Shown here in pieces: positions 47,606 to 57,084 of a stretch of DNA of 64,000 nt (position 1 is its first letter; every line of letters starts with the position of its first letter). Source of the DNA: Mycobacterium sp. E796 (GTDB taxonomy: Bacteria; Actinomycetota; Actinomycetes; Mycobacteriales; Mycobacteriaceae); contig NZ_LZKK01000267.1 in assembly GCF_001672815.1 (NCBI RefSeq), positions 32,837 to 96,836 on the forward strand, in the 5' to 3' direction. Both the position numbers and the translations under genes were made by a program. The notes beneath the pieces were generated by a model, which worked only from the letters and a program-made list of their open reading frames with translations, made no database searches and was not told the DNA's origin.

Positions 47606-49391
47606 GCGGACGACCGTCGTCGATGCGGAGTTTTCCCCGCGGGTGCTGCGCGAGTACGCGCTACTCGCCGACGGCGAACGGGGCGCGTTGATCGGTCCGC
47701 AGGGCGACGTTGCGTGGCTGTGCGCGCCGCGCTGGGACTCCGACGCCGTCTTCTCCGACCTCATCGGCGGCGACGGGGTGTATGCGATCACCCCGACCGA
47801 TGCGCGGCACGTATGGGGCGGCTACTACGAGCCGGGCAGCCTGATCTGGCGCAACCGCTGGATCACCCGCGGCGGCATCGTGGAATGCCGTGAGGCGCTG
47901 GCCTTTCCGGGCGACCTCGATCGGGTGGTGCTGTTGCGTCGGCTGATTGGCTGCCAGGGGACCGCGCGCGTGCGCGTGCTGCTGCGGCCGAGCGCGGAAT
48001 TCGGTCGGCACGGCGCGGGGAAGCTCAGCCTCGACGACGGGGTATGGAGCGGGCGATCGGGGCGGCTGCGCTGGCGGTGGTCGGGCGGCGCTGACGCGCG
48101 CGCCGCGCGTTCCTCTTATGACCGCAACGAGCTACTCACCTGCGAGAGCACCATCGGCGAGGGCCGGCACCACGACTTCGTGCTGGAGTTGTCCGAGCAC
48201 GAACTGCCCGACCGGCCGCCCGACCCCGACACCACCTGGGACGCCACCGCGGCCGCCTGGCAGCGCAGCATGCCCGCGCTCAGCTGCACCATCGCGCCGC
48301 GCGACGGGCGGCATTCGTATGCGGTGCTGCGCGGGCTGACCAGCAGCGGTGGCGGCATGGTCGCGGCCGCAACGATGAGCCTGCCCGAACGTGCGCACAC
48401 CAACCAGAACTACGACTACCGCTACGCCTGGATCCGCGACCAGGTGTACGCCGGCATGGGCGCGGCGGCCGTGGGCGCAACCGAGCTGCTCGACCGAGCG
48501 GTCGAATTCGTCGGTGGCCGGCTGCTCGACGAGGGCCCGAAGCTCAAGCCCGCCTACACCGTCAGCGGCGCCCCCGTTCCCAGCGAACAAACGCTCGACC
48601 TGCCCGGCTACCCGGGCGGCACGGACAAGATGGGCAACTGGGTCAACCAACAGTTCCAGCTCGATGTCTTCGGCGAGGCGCTGCAGCTACTGGCCAGGGC
48701 CGCCGCCGCCGATCGGCTCGACGCGGACGGCTGGCGCGCCGCCCAGACGGCCATCGTCGCGATCGAAAAGCGTTGGGGCGAACCGGATGCGGGAATCTGG
48801 GAGCTCGAAGACGAGTACTGGACGCAGTCGCGCCTGGCATGTGTGGCCGGGCTACGCGCCATCGCCAAGGTGGCCGGCGGTGGTGCGGAGGTTTCCTCCT
48901 CCGCCTCATTGGCCGACGCCATCCTCGCCGACACCGCGGGCAAGAGCCTGCACCCACAGGACGGATACTGGCAACGCAGTCCCGGGATTTCGGGAGTCGA
49001 TGCGTCGCTGCTGCTGCCCCCGGTACGCGGCGCCCTGCCTGCTGACGACCCGCGCACCCGCGCCACACTGGACGCCGTCCGCGCACAACTCACCGACGAC
49101 GGGTTCGTGTACCGCTTCCGGCACGACGAGCGCGACCTCGGCGACGCCGAGGGAGCCTTCCTGCTCTGCGGATTCATGATGGCCCTGGCGGAACACCAAC
49201 TGGGCCATGCCCACTGCGCGATGCGCTGGTTCGAACGCAACCGCGCCGCCTGCGGGCCGCCCGGACTCTTCTGCGAGGAATACGACGTCAGGCAGCGACA
49301 GCTGCGCGGCAACCTGCCGCAGGCATTCGCGCACGCCCTGCTGCTGGAATGCACGGCCACCCTCGCCGACGACGCCGTCCATCACGACTGA
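47598..49391 (+). CDS. Glycoside hydrolase family 15 (glucoamylase/trehalase-like)
   Basis: A 597-residue cytosolic enzyme of GH15 architecture: an N-terminal beta-sandwich domain (about residues 10-230), then an (alpha/alpha)6 barrel. Family markers are YDYRYAWIRDQVYAGMG, NWVNQQFQLDVFGEAL, GIWELEDEYWTQSRLACVAGLRAI (first catalytic Glu region) and FCEEYDVRQRQLRGNLPQAFAHALLL (second Glu region). Mycobacterial GH15 proteins include trehalases; a substrate releasing glucose for the adjacent oxidase is likely but unproven. GTG at 47598 overlaps the GMC gene by 8 bases. Confidence 0.88.
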   Translation: MAERTTVVDAEFSPRVLREYALLADGERGALIGPQGDVAWLCAPRWDSDAVFSDLIGGDGVYAITPTDARHVWGGYYEPGSLIWRNRWITRGGIVECREALAFPGDLDRVVLLRRLIGCQGTARVRVLLRPSAEFGRHGAGKLSLDDGVWSGRSGRLRWRWSGGADARAARSSYDRNELLTCESTIGEGRHHDFVLELSEHELPDRPPDPDTTWDATAAAWQRSMPALSCTIAPRDGRHSYAVLRGLTSSGGGMVAAATMSLPERAHTNQNYDYRYAWIRDQVYAGMGAAAVGATELLDRAVEFVGGRLLDEGPKLKPAYTVSGAPVPSEQTLDLPGYPGGTDKMGNWVNQQFQLDVFGEALQLLARAAAADRLDADGWRAAQTAIVAIEKRWGEPDAGIWELEDEYWTQSRLACVAGLRAIAKVAGGGAEVSSSASLADAILADTAGKSLHPQDGYWQRSPGISGVDASLLLPPVRGALPADDPRTRATLDAVRAQLTDDGFVYRFRHDERDLGDAEGAFLLCGFMMALAEHQLGHAHCAMRWFERNRAACGPPGLFCEEYDVRQRQLRGNLPQAFAHALLLECTATLADDAVHHD

Positions 49392-49416
49392 CCCGCCAAG
49401 ACGAAAGGCAGACGCT

Positions 49417-50418
49417 ATGACACAAAACGTGGTGATCACCGGGGCCAGCGCCGGCATCGGCCGCGCGACTGCCCAATTGTTCGGGCAGCGCGGCGCCAAT
49501 GTCACGCTGCTCGCCCGCGGCGCGGCCGGGCTGGAGGGCGCGGCGCGCGACGTCGAGGCCGGCGGAGGGAAGGCGCTGGCAATCCAGACGGATGTGGCCG
49601 ACTATTCGGCCGTCGCTGCCGCCGCCGACGAGGCCGAATTGACCTTCGGCCCTATCGACACCTGGATCAACGTCGCGTTCACGTCCGTGTTCGCGCCGTT
49701 TCACGAGATCACGCCCGACGAGTTCAAACGCGTCACCGAGGTGACTTACCTCGGCTACGTGCACGGCACCATGGTGGCGCTGGCGAAGATGCGGCCGCGC
49801 GATCGCGGCGCCATCGTGCAGGTCGGCTCGGCGCTCAGCGAGCGGTCGATCCCCCTGCAGTCGGCCTACTGCGGCGCCAAGCACGCCACCAACGGGTTCA
49901 CCGAATCGGTGCGCTGCGAGCTGCTGCACGAGGGCTCGAACGTGCGGATCACCGTGGTGCAGATGCCGGCGGTCAACACCCCGCAGTTCTCCTGGGTGCT
50001 GTCCCGGCTGCCCCGGCACCCGCAGCCGGTGCCGCCGATCTACCAGCCGGAGGTCGCGGCTCGGGGTGTCGTGTATGCGGCGGATCATCCTGGGCGCAAA
50101 CAGTATTGGGTCGGCGACAGCACCGCGGTCACCCTCCTCGCGCAGAAGTTTGTCGCGCCGCTGCTGGATCGCTACCTCGGCCGCACCGGATACGACTCGC
50201 AACAGACCGATGAACGCACGAACGGGCAACGGCCACACAATCTTTGGCAGCCGGTCGACGAGGAGCCCGGCAGCGACCACGGCGCGCACGGCGAGTTCGA
50301 CGGCAAGGCTCACTCCCATAGCCCGCAGGTGTGGATGTCCCAGCATTTGCTCGTCGGCGGCACCGGCGCGCTGGGGCTCGGGCTGGGTGCGATGCTGGCG
50401 ATGCGGCGGGCGCGATGA
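49417..50418 (+). CDS. Short-chain dehydrogenase/reductase with C-terminal extension
   Basis: A 333-residue SDR with TGASAGIG near residue 8, the catalytic Tyr in YCGAKHATNG and SALSERS before it. The usual NAG motif strand reads NVAF. After the SDR core (about residue 245) an extension of about 90 residues contains a polar stretch and a final hydrophobic segment (LVGGTGALGLGLGAMLAM) that could anchor it to the membrane. ATG at 49417. The stop overlaps the next gene (ATGA). Confidence 0.87.
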   Translation: MTQNVVITGASAGIGRATAQLFGQRGANVTLLARGAAGLEGAARDVEAGGGKALAIQTDVADYSAVAAAADEAELTFGPIDTWINVAFTSVFAPFHEITPDEFKRVTEVTYLGYVHGTMVALAKMRPRDRGAIVQVGSALSERSIPLQSAYCGAKHATNGFTESVRCELLHEGSNVRITVVQMPAVNTPQFSWVLSRLPRHPQPVPPIYQPEVAARGVVYAADHPGRKQYWVGDSTAVTLLAQKFVAPLLDRYLGRTGYDSQQTDERTNGQRPHNLWQPVDEEPGSDHGAHGEFDGKAHSHSPQVWMSQHLLVGGTGALGLGLGAMLAMRRAR

Positions 50419-50867
50419 CGGCCTGGGCGCGAATCGCTTACGGCTTGGTGCTCCTCGCCGCGCCGAGTTCGCTGCTGCGGCTGGCGTCCGGCAAGCCGGC
50501 GACCGGTCGGGAGCGCGCGGTGACCCGCATCCTGGGGGCGCGGCTGCTGACGCAGGCGGCGGCGACCGACATCAGGCCCGACGCGGTGAGCGTGGCGCTG
50601 GGTGCCGAGGTCGACTTCGTACACGCGATCACCATGCTCGGCTGGGCGGCCGTGGACCGCGGCGCCCGGCGGCTGACGCTGCTGAGCGCCGCGACCGCCG
50701 GCCTGTTCGCGGTCGCCGGCGCCGCCCAGGCGCGGCGGACGCCGGCGGTGGCGGACGCGCCGACCGGCGACGTGCTGGCCACGCTCGTCCGGCTGCGCCA
50801 CCGGATCGCGGAAGCGGTCGCCCGATACACCCTGCCGGGCGGCGTTCGCGCGACCCTGAAAACTTAG
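50415..50867 (+). CDS. Small membrane-associated protein, unknown
   Basis: A 150-residue protein with three or four weakly hydrophobic helices (RIAYGLVLLAAPSSLLRL, LGAEVDFVHAITMLGWAA and TLLSAATAGLFAVAGAA). It somewhat resembles DUF4267/DoxX-like membrane proteins found in oxidoreductase operons, but I cannot assign it. It overlaps the SDR gene (ATGA) and ends 9 bases before the dehydratase gene, so it belongs to the operon. Confidence 0.7.
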   Translation: MTAWARIAYGLVLLAAPSSLLRLASGKPATGRERAVTRILGARLLTQAAATDIRPDAVSVALGAEVDFVHAITMLGWAAVDRGARRLTLLSAATAGLFAVAGAAQARRTPAVADAPTGDVLATLVRLRHRIAEAVARYTLPGGVRATLKT

Positions 50868-50876
50868 GAGGACCGC

Positions 50877-51980
50877 ATGCTGGATGCTTGCATCGACGAG
50901 GTCACCGGGCAGGCGTACGAAATCCCCACCGACGCGCCGGAAGCCGACGGCACGTTCGCGTGGTCGTCGACGACGCTGATCCTGGCCGAGGTGGTCGCGG
51001 GCGGCCGCCGCGGGTTGGGCTACACCTACGCCGCCGGCGCCTGCCGCGAGCTGATCACCGGTCCGCTCGCCGGCGCGGTCAAGGGTCACAGCGCCCTCGA
51101 CATCCCCGGCGCCTGGGAGTCGATGGTCAAAGGGGTCCGTAACAGCGGGCGCCCGGGCCTGGCGTCCTGCGCGATCTCGGCGGTCGACACTGCGCTGTGG
51201 GACCTCAAGGGCAAGCTGCTCGACATCCCGGTGTGCCGACTGCTCGGCGTGGCGCATCCCGAGGTGCCGATCTACGGTAGCGGCGGCTTCACCACCTACG
51301 ACGACACCGCGACCCGCGCACAGCTCGAGCGCTGGGTCGACGATTGGAAAATCCCCCGCGTGAAGATCAAGATCGGCGAGTCGTCGGGTTCCGACGAGCG
51401 CCGCGACCTGGACCGAATCGCTTTCGCGCGCACGGTGATCGGGCCCGACGTCGAACTGTATGTCGACGCCAATGGCGGCTACGGGCGCAAGCAGGCGATC
51501 CGGGTCGCGCACGCCATGGCCGAGCACGATGTCACCTGGTTCGAGGAACCCGTCTCCTCCGACGACCTCGCCGGGCTTCGGGAGGTGCGCGACCAGGTGC
51601 CGCCGGACGTCACCGCCGGCGAATACGGCTACGACATTACGTATTTCCGCCGGATGCTGGCGGCCGACGCGGTCGACTGCCTGCAAATCGACGTCACCCG
51701 CTGCGGCGGCATCACCGACTTCCACCGTGCCGCGGCCGTCGCCGCCGCCTATCACGTCGACGTGTCGGGACACTGCGCACCCAACCTGCATGCCCACGTC
51801 GCCGCCGCGATTCCCAACCTGCGGCACCTGGAGTACTTCCACGACCACCACCGCATCGAGCACATGTTGTTCGAAGGCGCCCTGCCCCCCAACGGCGGGT
51901 CCTTGCGGCCCGATCAGCACCGGCCCGGGCTCGGGCTGGAATTCAAGCACGCCGACGCCGAGCAGTACCGCGTGAGTTGA
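50877..51980 (+). CDS. Enolase-superfamily (mandelate racemase group) enzyme, candidate sugar-acid dehydratase
   Basis: A 367-residue enzyme with the N-terminal capping domain and a (beta/alpha)7beta barrel. Catalytic elements visible: KIKIG (Lys-x-Lys), YVDANGGYG (first metal Asp), WFEEPVSSDD (Glu), TAGEYGYD (Glu) and SGHCAPNLHAH with the His of the mandelate-racemase group. Many such proteins dehydrate acid sugars such as gluconate or galactonate. Placed after a GMC oxidase and GH15 it could process the aldonate formed, but specificity is not readable from motifs. AGGAGG lies seven bases before the ATG. Confidence 0.85.
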   Translation: MLDACIDEVTGQAYEIPTDAPEADGTFAWSSTTLILAEVVAGGRRGLGYTYAAGACRELITGPLAGAVKGHSALDIPGAWESMVKGVRNSGRPGLASCAISAVDTALWDLKGKLLDIPVCRLLGVAHPEVPIYGSGGFTTYDDTATRAQLERWVDDWKIPRVKIKIGESSGSDERRDLDRIAFARTVIGPDVELYVDANGGYGRKQAIRVAHAMAEHDVTWFEEPVSSDDLAGLREVRDQVPPDVTAGEYGYDITYFRRMLAADAVDCLQIDVTRCGGITDFHRAAAVAAAYHVDVSGHCAPNLHAHVAAAIPNLRHLEYFHDHHRIEHMLFEGALPPNGGSLRPDQHRPGLGLEFKHADAEQYRVS

Positions 51981-52071
51981 TCCACGGATTTGGCGCGGCC
52001 CCGGCGTGCTTGAACGTTCCCGAAAACGGGCATTGATAAGGCAAAAGCGCAAGCATTCCGGGAGAGACGCG

Positions 52072-52755
52072 ATGGCTGTGAACTTCGAAGATGCAGCCGC
52101 AGACAGACCGCGGGCGCTGTCCGACGGAGTCGGGGGGCGCGAGCTGGGCGCGCTCGACCTGGTGCTGGGCCTGGGCGAGCCGCAGCGGGTGGGCAGGTTC
52201 CGGTTCTTCCTGGACGGCCAGCGCTGGGAATGGTCGGACGCCGTCGCACGCATGCATGGCTACGAGCCCGGCCAGGCCGAACCCACCACCGAGCTGTTGC
52301 TGCGCCACAAGCACCCCGAGGACCGCGAGCGCGTCGCCGCCGTGCTGGACCGCGTGGTCAACGGCAAGCCGTTCAGCAGCAGGCACCGCATCATCGACAC
52401 CGCCGGGCACACCCGCTGCGTCGTCGTCGCGGGAGACCGCATGCTCGATGACACCGGCGCGCTGATCGGCACGTCCGGGTTCTACGTCGACGTCACCGAT
52501 TCGCTGCACTCCGACATCACCAACGTCCTGGAGGCGGTGGCCGACGCGCGCGCCCGGATCGAGCAGGCCAAGGGCGTGCTGATGAGCGCCTACGGCATCT
52601 CCGCCGAACGCGCCTTCGACATCCTGGCCTGGCGGTCCCAGGAAACCAATCTCAAGGTCCGCGACCTCGCGGCCCGCTTCCTGGAGGCCGTCGCCGGCAA
52701 GGCGTCGCCCGACACCCGGACCCACGTCGACCACGCGCTGCTGACCCTCGAATAA
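52072..52755 (+). CDS. PAS-ANTAR regulator
   Basis: A 227-residue protein with a PAS-like fold (about residues 35-145; FFLDGQRWEWSDAVARMHGY, then HPEDRERV and TSGFYVDVT) and a C-terminal ANTAR domain (about 150-205; ARIEQAKGVLMSAYGISAERAFDIL). ANTAR domains bind paired RNA hairpins and prevent transcription termination. It lies directly after the GMC/GH15 operon but has its own gap of 91 bases with a small CCCG-AAAA-CGGG hairpin (52019-52030). The signal and the RNA targets are unknown. Confidence 0.85.
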   Translation: MAVNFEDAAADRPRALSDGVGGRELGALDLVLGLGEPQRVGRFRFFLDGQRWEWSDAVARMHGYEPGQAEPTTELLLRHKHPEDRERVAAVLDRVVNGKPFSSRHRIIDTAGHTRCVVVAGDRMLDDTGALIGTSGFYVDVTDSLHSDITNVLEAVADARARIEQAKGVLMSAYGISAERAFDILAWRSQETNLKVRDLAARFLEAVAGKASPDTRTHVDHALLTLE

Positions 52756-52762
52756 TTGCCCG

Positions 52763-54535
52763 GTGGCGCACCTACTGGGAGCCGAGGGCATACGCCTGGA
52801 ATATCCGACGCAGGTCGTGTTCGAGTCGGTGACGCTGGGGGTCAACGACGGCGCGCGCATCGGCATCGTCGGGCGAAACGGCGACGGCAAGTCCAGCCTG
52901 CTGGGCCTGCTGACCGGCAGGCTGCGGCCCGACGCCGGGCGGGTCACCCGCCGCAGCGGGCTGCGGGTCGGCGAGCTGAGCCAGGCCGACACCCTGGACG
53001 CGGACCGCACGGTGGGCTGGACGTTGGTCGGCGAGCAACCGGAGCATCAGTGGGCCGGCGACGCCCGGGTGCGCGACGTGGTCGGCGGGCTGGTATCCGA
53101 CATCGCCTGGGATGCAACGGTTTCCACGCTCAGCGGCGGGCAACGACGACGGGTGCAGCTGGCGCGGCTGCTGATTGGCGAGTGGGACGTGATCGCCCTC
53201 GACGAGCCCACCAACCACCTGGACATCGAGGGCATCACCTGGCTGGCCGCCCATCTGCGCGAGCGCTGGGCGCGCAGCACCGGCGGGCTGCTGGTGGTCA
53301 CCCACGACCGCTGGTTCCTCGACGAAGTCGCCACCGCGACGTGGGAGGTGCACGACGGGATCGTCGAGCCGTTCGAGGGCGGCTACGCCGCCTACGTGCT
53401 GCAGCGGGTCGAACGCGACCGGCTGGCCGCGGCTGCCGAGGCCAAGCGGCAGAACCTGATGCGCAAGGAGCTGGCGTGGTTGCGTCGGGGCCCGCCGGCG
53501 CGGACGAGCAAGCCCAAGTTCCGCATCGAGGCCGCCAACCAGCTGATCGCCGACGTGCCGCCGCTGCGCAACAACGTCGAGCTGGCCAAGCTGGCGACCG
53601 CGCGGCTGGGCAAGGTCGTCGTCGATCTGCTCGACGTGTCGGTGGCGTATGAGGGGCGGCCGGTGCTGCGCGACGTCGAATGGCGGATCGCGCCCGGCGA
53701 GCGCACCGGCATCGTCGGGGCCAACGGTGCCGGGAAGTCGACGCTGCTGGGATTGATCGCCGGCACGGTGTTACCGGACAGCGGGCGCGTCAAGCGCGGC
53801 AAGACCGTGCGGCTCGCCGTGCTGGATCAGCGGGGCGAGGAGCTGGACGCGCTGGCCGGCGACCGGATCGCCGACGTGCTGGGCGGCCTGCGCGGCGGCT
53901 ACGAGGTCGAGGGCAAGGAGGTCACCCCGGCCCAGCTCCTGGAGCGGCTCGGCTTCGGCCGCGGGCAGCTGTCCGCGCGCGTCGGCGACCTGTCCGGCGG
54001 CCAGCGACGGCGGCTGCAGCTGATGCTGACGCTGCTGTCCGAACCGAACGTGTTGCTGCTCGACGAGCCCACCAACGACGTCGACACCGACATGCTCACC
54101 GCGGTCGAGGACCTGCTCGACTCGTGGCCGGGCACCCTGATCGTCGTGTCGCACGACCGGTACCTGCTCGAGCGGGTCACCGATCAGCAGTACGCGATCC
54201 TCGACGGCCGGCTGCGGCATCTGCCCGGCGGCGTCGACGAGTATCTGCGGCTGTCGGCCCGCCGGCCGGTTGCGGCGTCGGCCTCGGCTGCGCCGGCGTC
54301 CGTTTCGGGCATGTCGGGCGCGGAGCGCCGCACCGCCGAGAAGGAGCTGGCCGCGACGGACCGTCAGCTCGCGCGCCTCGCCGAGCGGATCGCGGCCAAA
54401 CATCACGAGCTCGCCGAGCACGACCAGTCCGATCACGTCGGCCTGGCGCGGCTGACGGGCGAGTTGCGCGGTCTGGAAAGCGAGGTCGCCGCGGCGGAGA
54501 GCCGCTGGCTGGAGCTATCTGAGCTACTCGAATAA
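52763..54535 (+). CDS. ABC-F family ATPase
   Basis: A 590-residue soluble twin-ABC protein that acts on ribosomes (translation factor or antibiotic protection). Domain 1 has [24 protein letters not shown] and ALDEPTNHLD; domain 2 has GANGAGKST, LSGGQRRRLQLMLTLL and LLDEPTNDVD. The linker (about residues 200-270) is rich in Arg and Lys. A C-terminal coiled-coil (about 515-590) resembles Uup-type tails. In H37Rv the matching locus is split as Rv1668c and Rv1667c; here the frame is intact. GTG at 52763. Confidence 0.9.
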   Translation: MAHLLGAEGIRLEYPTQVVFESVTLGVNDGARIGIVGRNGDGKSSLLGLLTGRLRPDAGRVTRRSGLRVGELSQADTLDADRTVGWTLVGEQPEHQWAGDARVRDVVGGLVSDIAWDATVSTLSGGQRRRVQLARLLIGEWDVIALDEPTNHLDIEGITWLAAHLRERWARSTGGLLVVTHDRWFLDEVATATWEVHDGIVEPFEGGYAAYVLQRVERDRLAAAAEAKRQNLMRKELAWLRRGPPARTSKPKFRIEAANQLIADVPPLRNNVELAKLATARLGKVVVDLLDVSVAYEGRPVLRDVEWRIAPGERTGIVGANGAGKSTLLGLIAGTVLPDSGRVKRGKTVRLAVLDQRGEELDALAGDRIADVLGGLRGGYEVEGKEVTPAQLLERLGFGRGQLSARVGDLSGGQRRRLQLMLTLLSEPNVLLLDEPTNDVDTDMLTAVEDLLDSWPGTLIVVSHDRYLLERVTDQQYAILDGRLRHLPGGVDEYLRLSARRPVAASASAAPASVSGMSGAERRTAEKELAATDRQLARLAERIAAKHHELAEHDQSDHVGLARLTGELRGLESEVAAAESRWLELSELLE

Positions 54536-54542
54536 TTGGGTC

Positions 54543-55859
54543 ATGTTCGCGGTCAGGCGCGAGACGTATCGGCCGGTACGGTACCCGCCCGGCGAGGCGT
54601 TGCTGGCGCTGTACCGCTGGCGGGGCCCGATGGTCAATTCCGGCGTCGGTCGCCACGGCTACACCTACCTGCTTGGCCCCGAGGCAAACAAGTTCGTGTT
54701 CGCCAACGCCGACGCGTTCAGCTGGCGGGAGACGTTCGAGAACCTCGCCATCGTCGACGGGCCCACCGCGTTGATCGTCAGCGACGGCGACGACCACCGG
54801 CGCCGGCGCAGCGTCGTCGCGCCCGGTCTGCGGCATCGGCAGATCCAGGACTACGTCCAGACCATGGTCGCCAACGTCGACGCCGTCATCGACGAATGGC
54901 GGGCCGGGCAGCGGCTGGACATCTATCGCCACTGCCGCTCGGCGGTGCGGCGCAGCACCGCCGAAAGCCTGTTCGGCCAGCGCATGGCCGTGCACTCCGA
55001 TTTCCTCGGCGAACAACTGCAGCCCCTGCTGGACCTGACCCACATGCTTCCGCAGGCGGTGACTTTGCAGCGACGGTTCCGGGCGCCGGGCTGGCGGCGG
55101 GCGGAGGTGGCGCGGAGACGCATCGACGACCTCGTCGACGCCCAGATCGCCGCCGCCCGTGCGGATCCCAGGCCCGACGACCACATGCTGACGATGCTGA
55201 TCGACGGGCGCGGCGACGAGGGCTACGCGTTGAGCGATGACGAGATTCGCGATGCGGTGATTTCGTTGATCACCGCCGGCTACGAGACCACCAGCGGCGC
55301 GTTGGCCTGGGCCATCTATTCGCTGCTCTCCGTGCCTGGCGCCTGGGACACCGCCGTCGACGAAGTGCGCCGGGTGCTCGGCGACCGGTCTCCCGCAGCC
55401 GCCGACCTCGACAAGCTGGTCTACCTTAACGGCGTCGTGCACGAGACGCTGCGGCTCTACCCGCCCGGGGTCATCTCGGCGCGCAAGGTGATGCGCGACC
55501 TCAGGTTCGACGGGCATCGCATCCCGGCGGGCCGGTTGCTGATCTTCAGCCCGTACGTCACGCACCGCCTGCCCGAGCTGTGGCCGCAGCCAACGGAATT
55601 CCGGCCGTCACGCTGGGACGTCGGCGCACCGGGCTACCGCAAACCCGCTCCCCACGAATTCATTCCGTTCAGCGGGGGCCTGCACCGGTGCATCGGGGCG
55701 GTCATGGCCACCACCGAGATGACCGTCATGCTCGCCCGCCTCGTGGCGCGGACCACGTTGCGGCTGCCCCCGCAGCGCATCCGCGCGCACAACCTCGCGG
55801 CGCTGTCGCCCAAGCCGGGACTGACGGTGGAAGTGCTTCGCTCAGTGCCAGCGCAGTAG
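54543..55859 (+). CDS. cyp139: Cytochrome P450, CYP139 family
   Basis: A 438-residue haem monooxygenase. I-helix AGYETT (residues 245-250), ExxR as ETLR (301-304), PERF-like FRPSRW, and haem-binding [10 protein letters not shown] with Cys383. It resembles Rv1666c (CYP139A1) and keeps its place beside the polyketide genes, converging on the type III PKS with an 18-base overlap, so it probably hydroxylates the polyketide product. The redox partner is not in the window. ATG at 54543. Confidence 0.92.
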   Translation: MFAVRRETYRPVRYPPGEALLALYRWRGPMVNSGVGRHGYTYLLGPEANKFVFANADAFSWRETFENLAIVDGPTALIVSDGDDHRRRRSVVAPGLRHRQIQDYVQTMVANVDAVIDEWRAGQRLDIYRHCRSAVRRSTAESLFGQRMAVHSDFLGEQLQPLLDLTHMLPQAVTLQRRFRAPGWRRAEVARRRIDDLVDAQIAAARADPRPDDHMLTMLIDGRGDEGYALSDDEIRDAVISLITAGYETTSGALAWAIYSLLSVPGAWDTAVDEVRRVLGDRSPAAADLDKLVYLNGVVHETLRLYPPGVISARKVMRDLRFDGHRIPAGRLLIFSPYVTHRLPELWPQPTEFRPSRWDVGAPGYRKPAPHEFIPFSGGLHRCIGAVMATTEMTVMLARLVARTTLRLPPQRIRAHNLAALSPKPGLTVEVLRSVPAQ

Positions 55860-56903
55860 GACCAATTCCGAGCAGAAGCCGGGACCCATCGCGAGCATCA
55901 GCCCGGGACTACCACTGGGTGGCGGCTTGGCGATGGTGTCGCGCAGGATGTGCAGCACCGAGGCCGACGAGAGGTTGGCGATTTCGCCCAGCGAGCGCCA
56001 CGTCAGCTCGAGCGCGTCGGGGGCCAATTCCAGGGCTCGGGTGATGGCGTCGATCACCTTGGGGCCACCCGGATGGCTGACCCATGCGCCGATGTCGTCC
56101 CTGCTGAGCCCGTGGGTGGCGAGGAAGCCGTTGACGTCGTCGGCCAGGTAGCGATCGATCAACGTCGTCAAGTCCGGCGACAGCACCAGCTGCAGCCCCG
56201 AGGAGCTGACGTTCCAGCCCATGATGTTCAGCGAGTCGGGGTAGAGGCGGCTGCGCGAATCGAGGATGTCGGGCCCGCTCGCGCGAACCTGGTCGGCGCG
56301 CCGGTCGCCGACCGCCACCACCGCGGCCGCGCCGTCGCCGAACAGCGCGCTGCCGACCAGGCCGGACACCGTCGGCTTGACGGCCGGGTAGGTGAGCGAA
56401 CACAGCTCGACCGAAACCAGGACCGCGACGCCGTCGGGCGCGCCGCGCAGGTAGTCGTGCAGCCGGGCCACCCCGGCGGCGCCGGCCACGCAACCCAATC
56501 CGAACAGCGGCACCCGGCGCACGTCGGGACGCAGGCCGAGCCGCCCGGCGATGCGGGCGTCCAGCGATGGCACCGCGATTCCCGTGACCGTGGTGGTCGC
56601 GATCATGTCGATGTCTTTCGGCTCCAGGCCGGCCTCGTCGAGCGCGCCCAACAGCGCCTCGCAACCAAGGTCGACGGCGGCGTCGATGAAGATCGCGTTG
56701 GCCTCCCCGAAGTCGGTCAGCGTGGGGTAGCGCTCCAACGGCAGCACGAAGTGGCGGCTGTCCACCTTCGCGGCGGCGTGGAGACGTCGCACGATCTCTT
56801 CGTGTTCCTTCAGCCCCGGAAACTCGACGAATTGGTCCGTGATCTCGCTCTGGCTATACCGATACGGCGGCAACGCGCCGAACACACCTGCGATGACGCT
56901 CAT
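55842..56903 (-). CDS. pks11: Type III polyketide synthase (Pks11-like)
   Basis: A 353-residue chalcone-synthase-like enzyme that extends long acyl-CoA starters with malonyl units to give alkylpyrones. The active-site Cys138 is in [11 protein letters not shown], the His in WVSHPGGPK and the Asn in IANLSSASV; the C-terminal [12 protein letters not shown] follows. The length equals Rv1665. It is 181 bases downstream of the KSQ-type PKS on the same strand. Confidence 0.93.
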   Translation of the reverse strand: MSVIAGVFGALPPYRYSQSEITDQFVEFPGLKEHEEIVRRLHAAAKVDSRHFVLPLERYPTLTDFGEANAIFIDAAVDLGCEALLGALDEAGLEPKDIDMIATTTVTGIAVPSLDARIAGRLGLRPDVRRVPLFGLGCVAGAAGVARLHDYLRGAPDGVAVLVSVELCSLTYPAVKPTVSGLVGSALFGDGAAAVVAVGDRRADQVRASGPDILDSRSRLYPDSLNIMGWNVSSSGLQLVLSPDLTTLIDRYLADDVNGFLATHGLSRDDIGAWVSHPGGPKVIDAITRALELAPDALELTWRSLGEIANLSSASVLHILRDTIAKPPPSGSPGLMLAMGPGFCSELVLLRWH

Positions 56904-57084
56904 GCGCCCACCTTGTTGGTTATGGGCGGATGAAAGCGAAGACTTTCACCCGAGGCTGAGAACCGCTCCGTATCGTGGGAAGTTTAAGAGTTTTCGCGCA
57001 GCATCGCAATTCGGTTGATATTCAACGTGTGTCAAATTAAGGTGGGCACGCGACGCGTAATCAATTCCGCCAGTAGCAGTTTGA

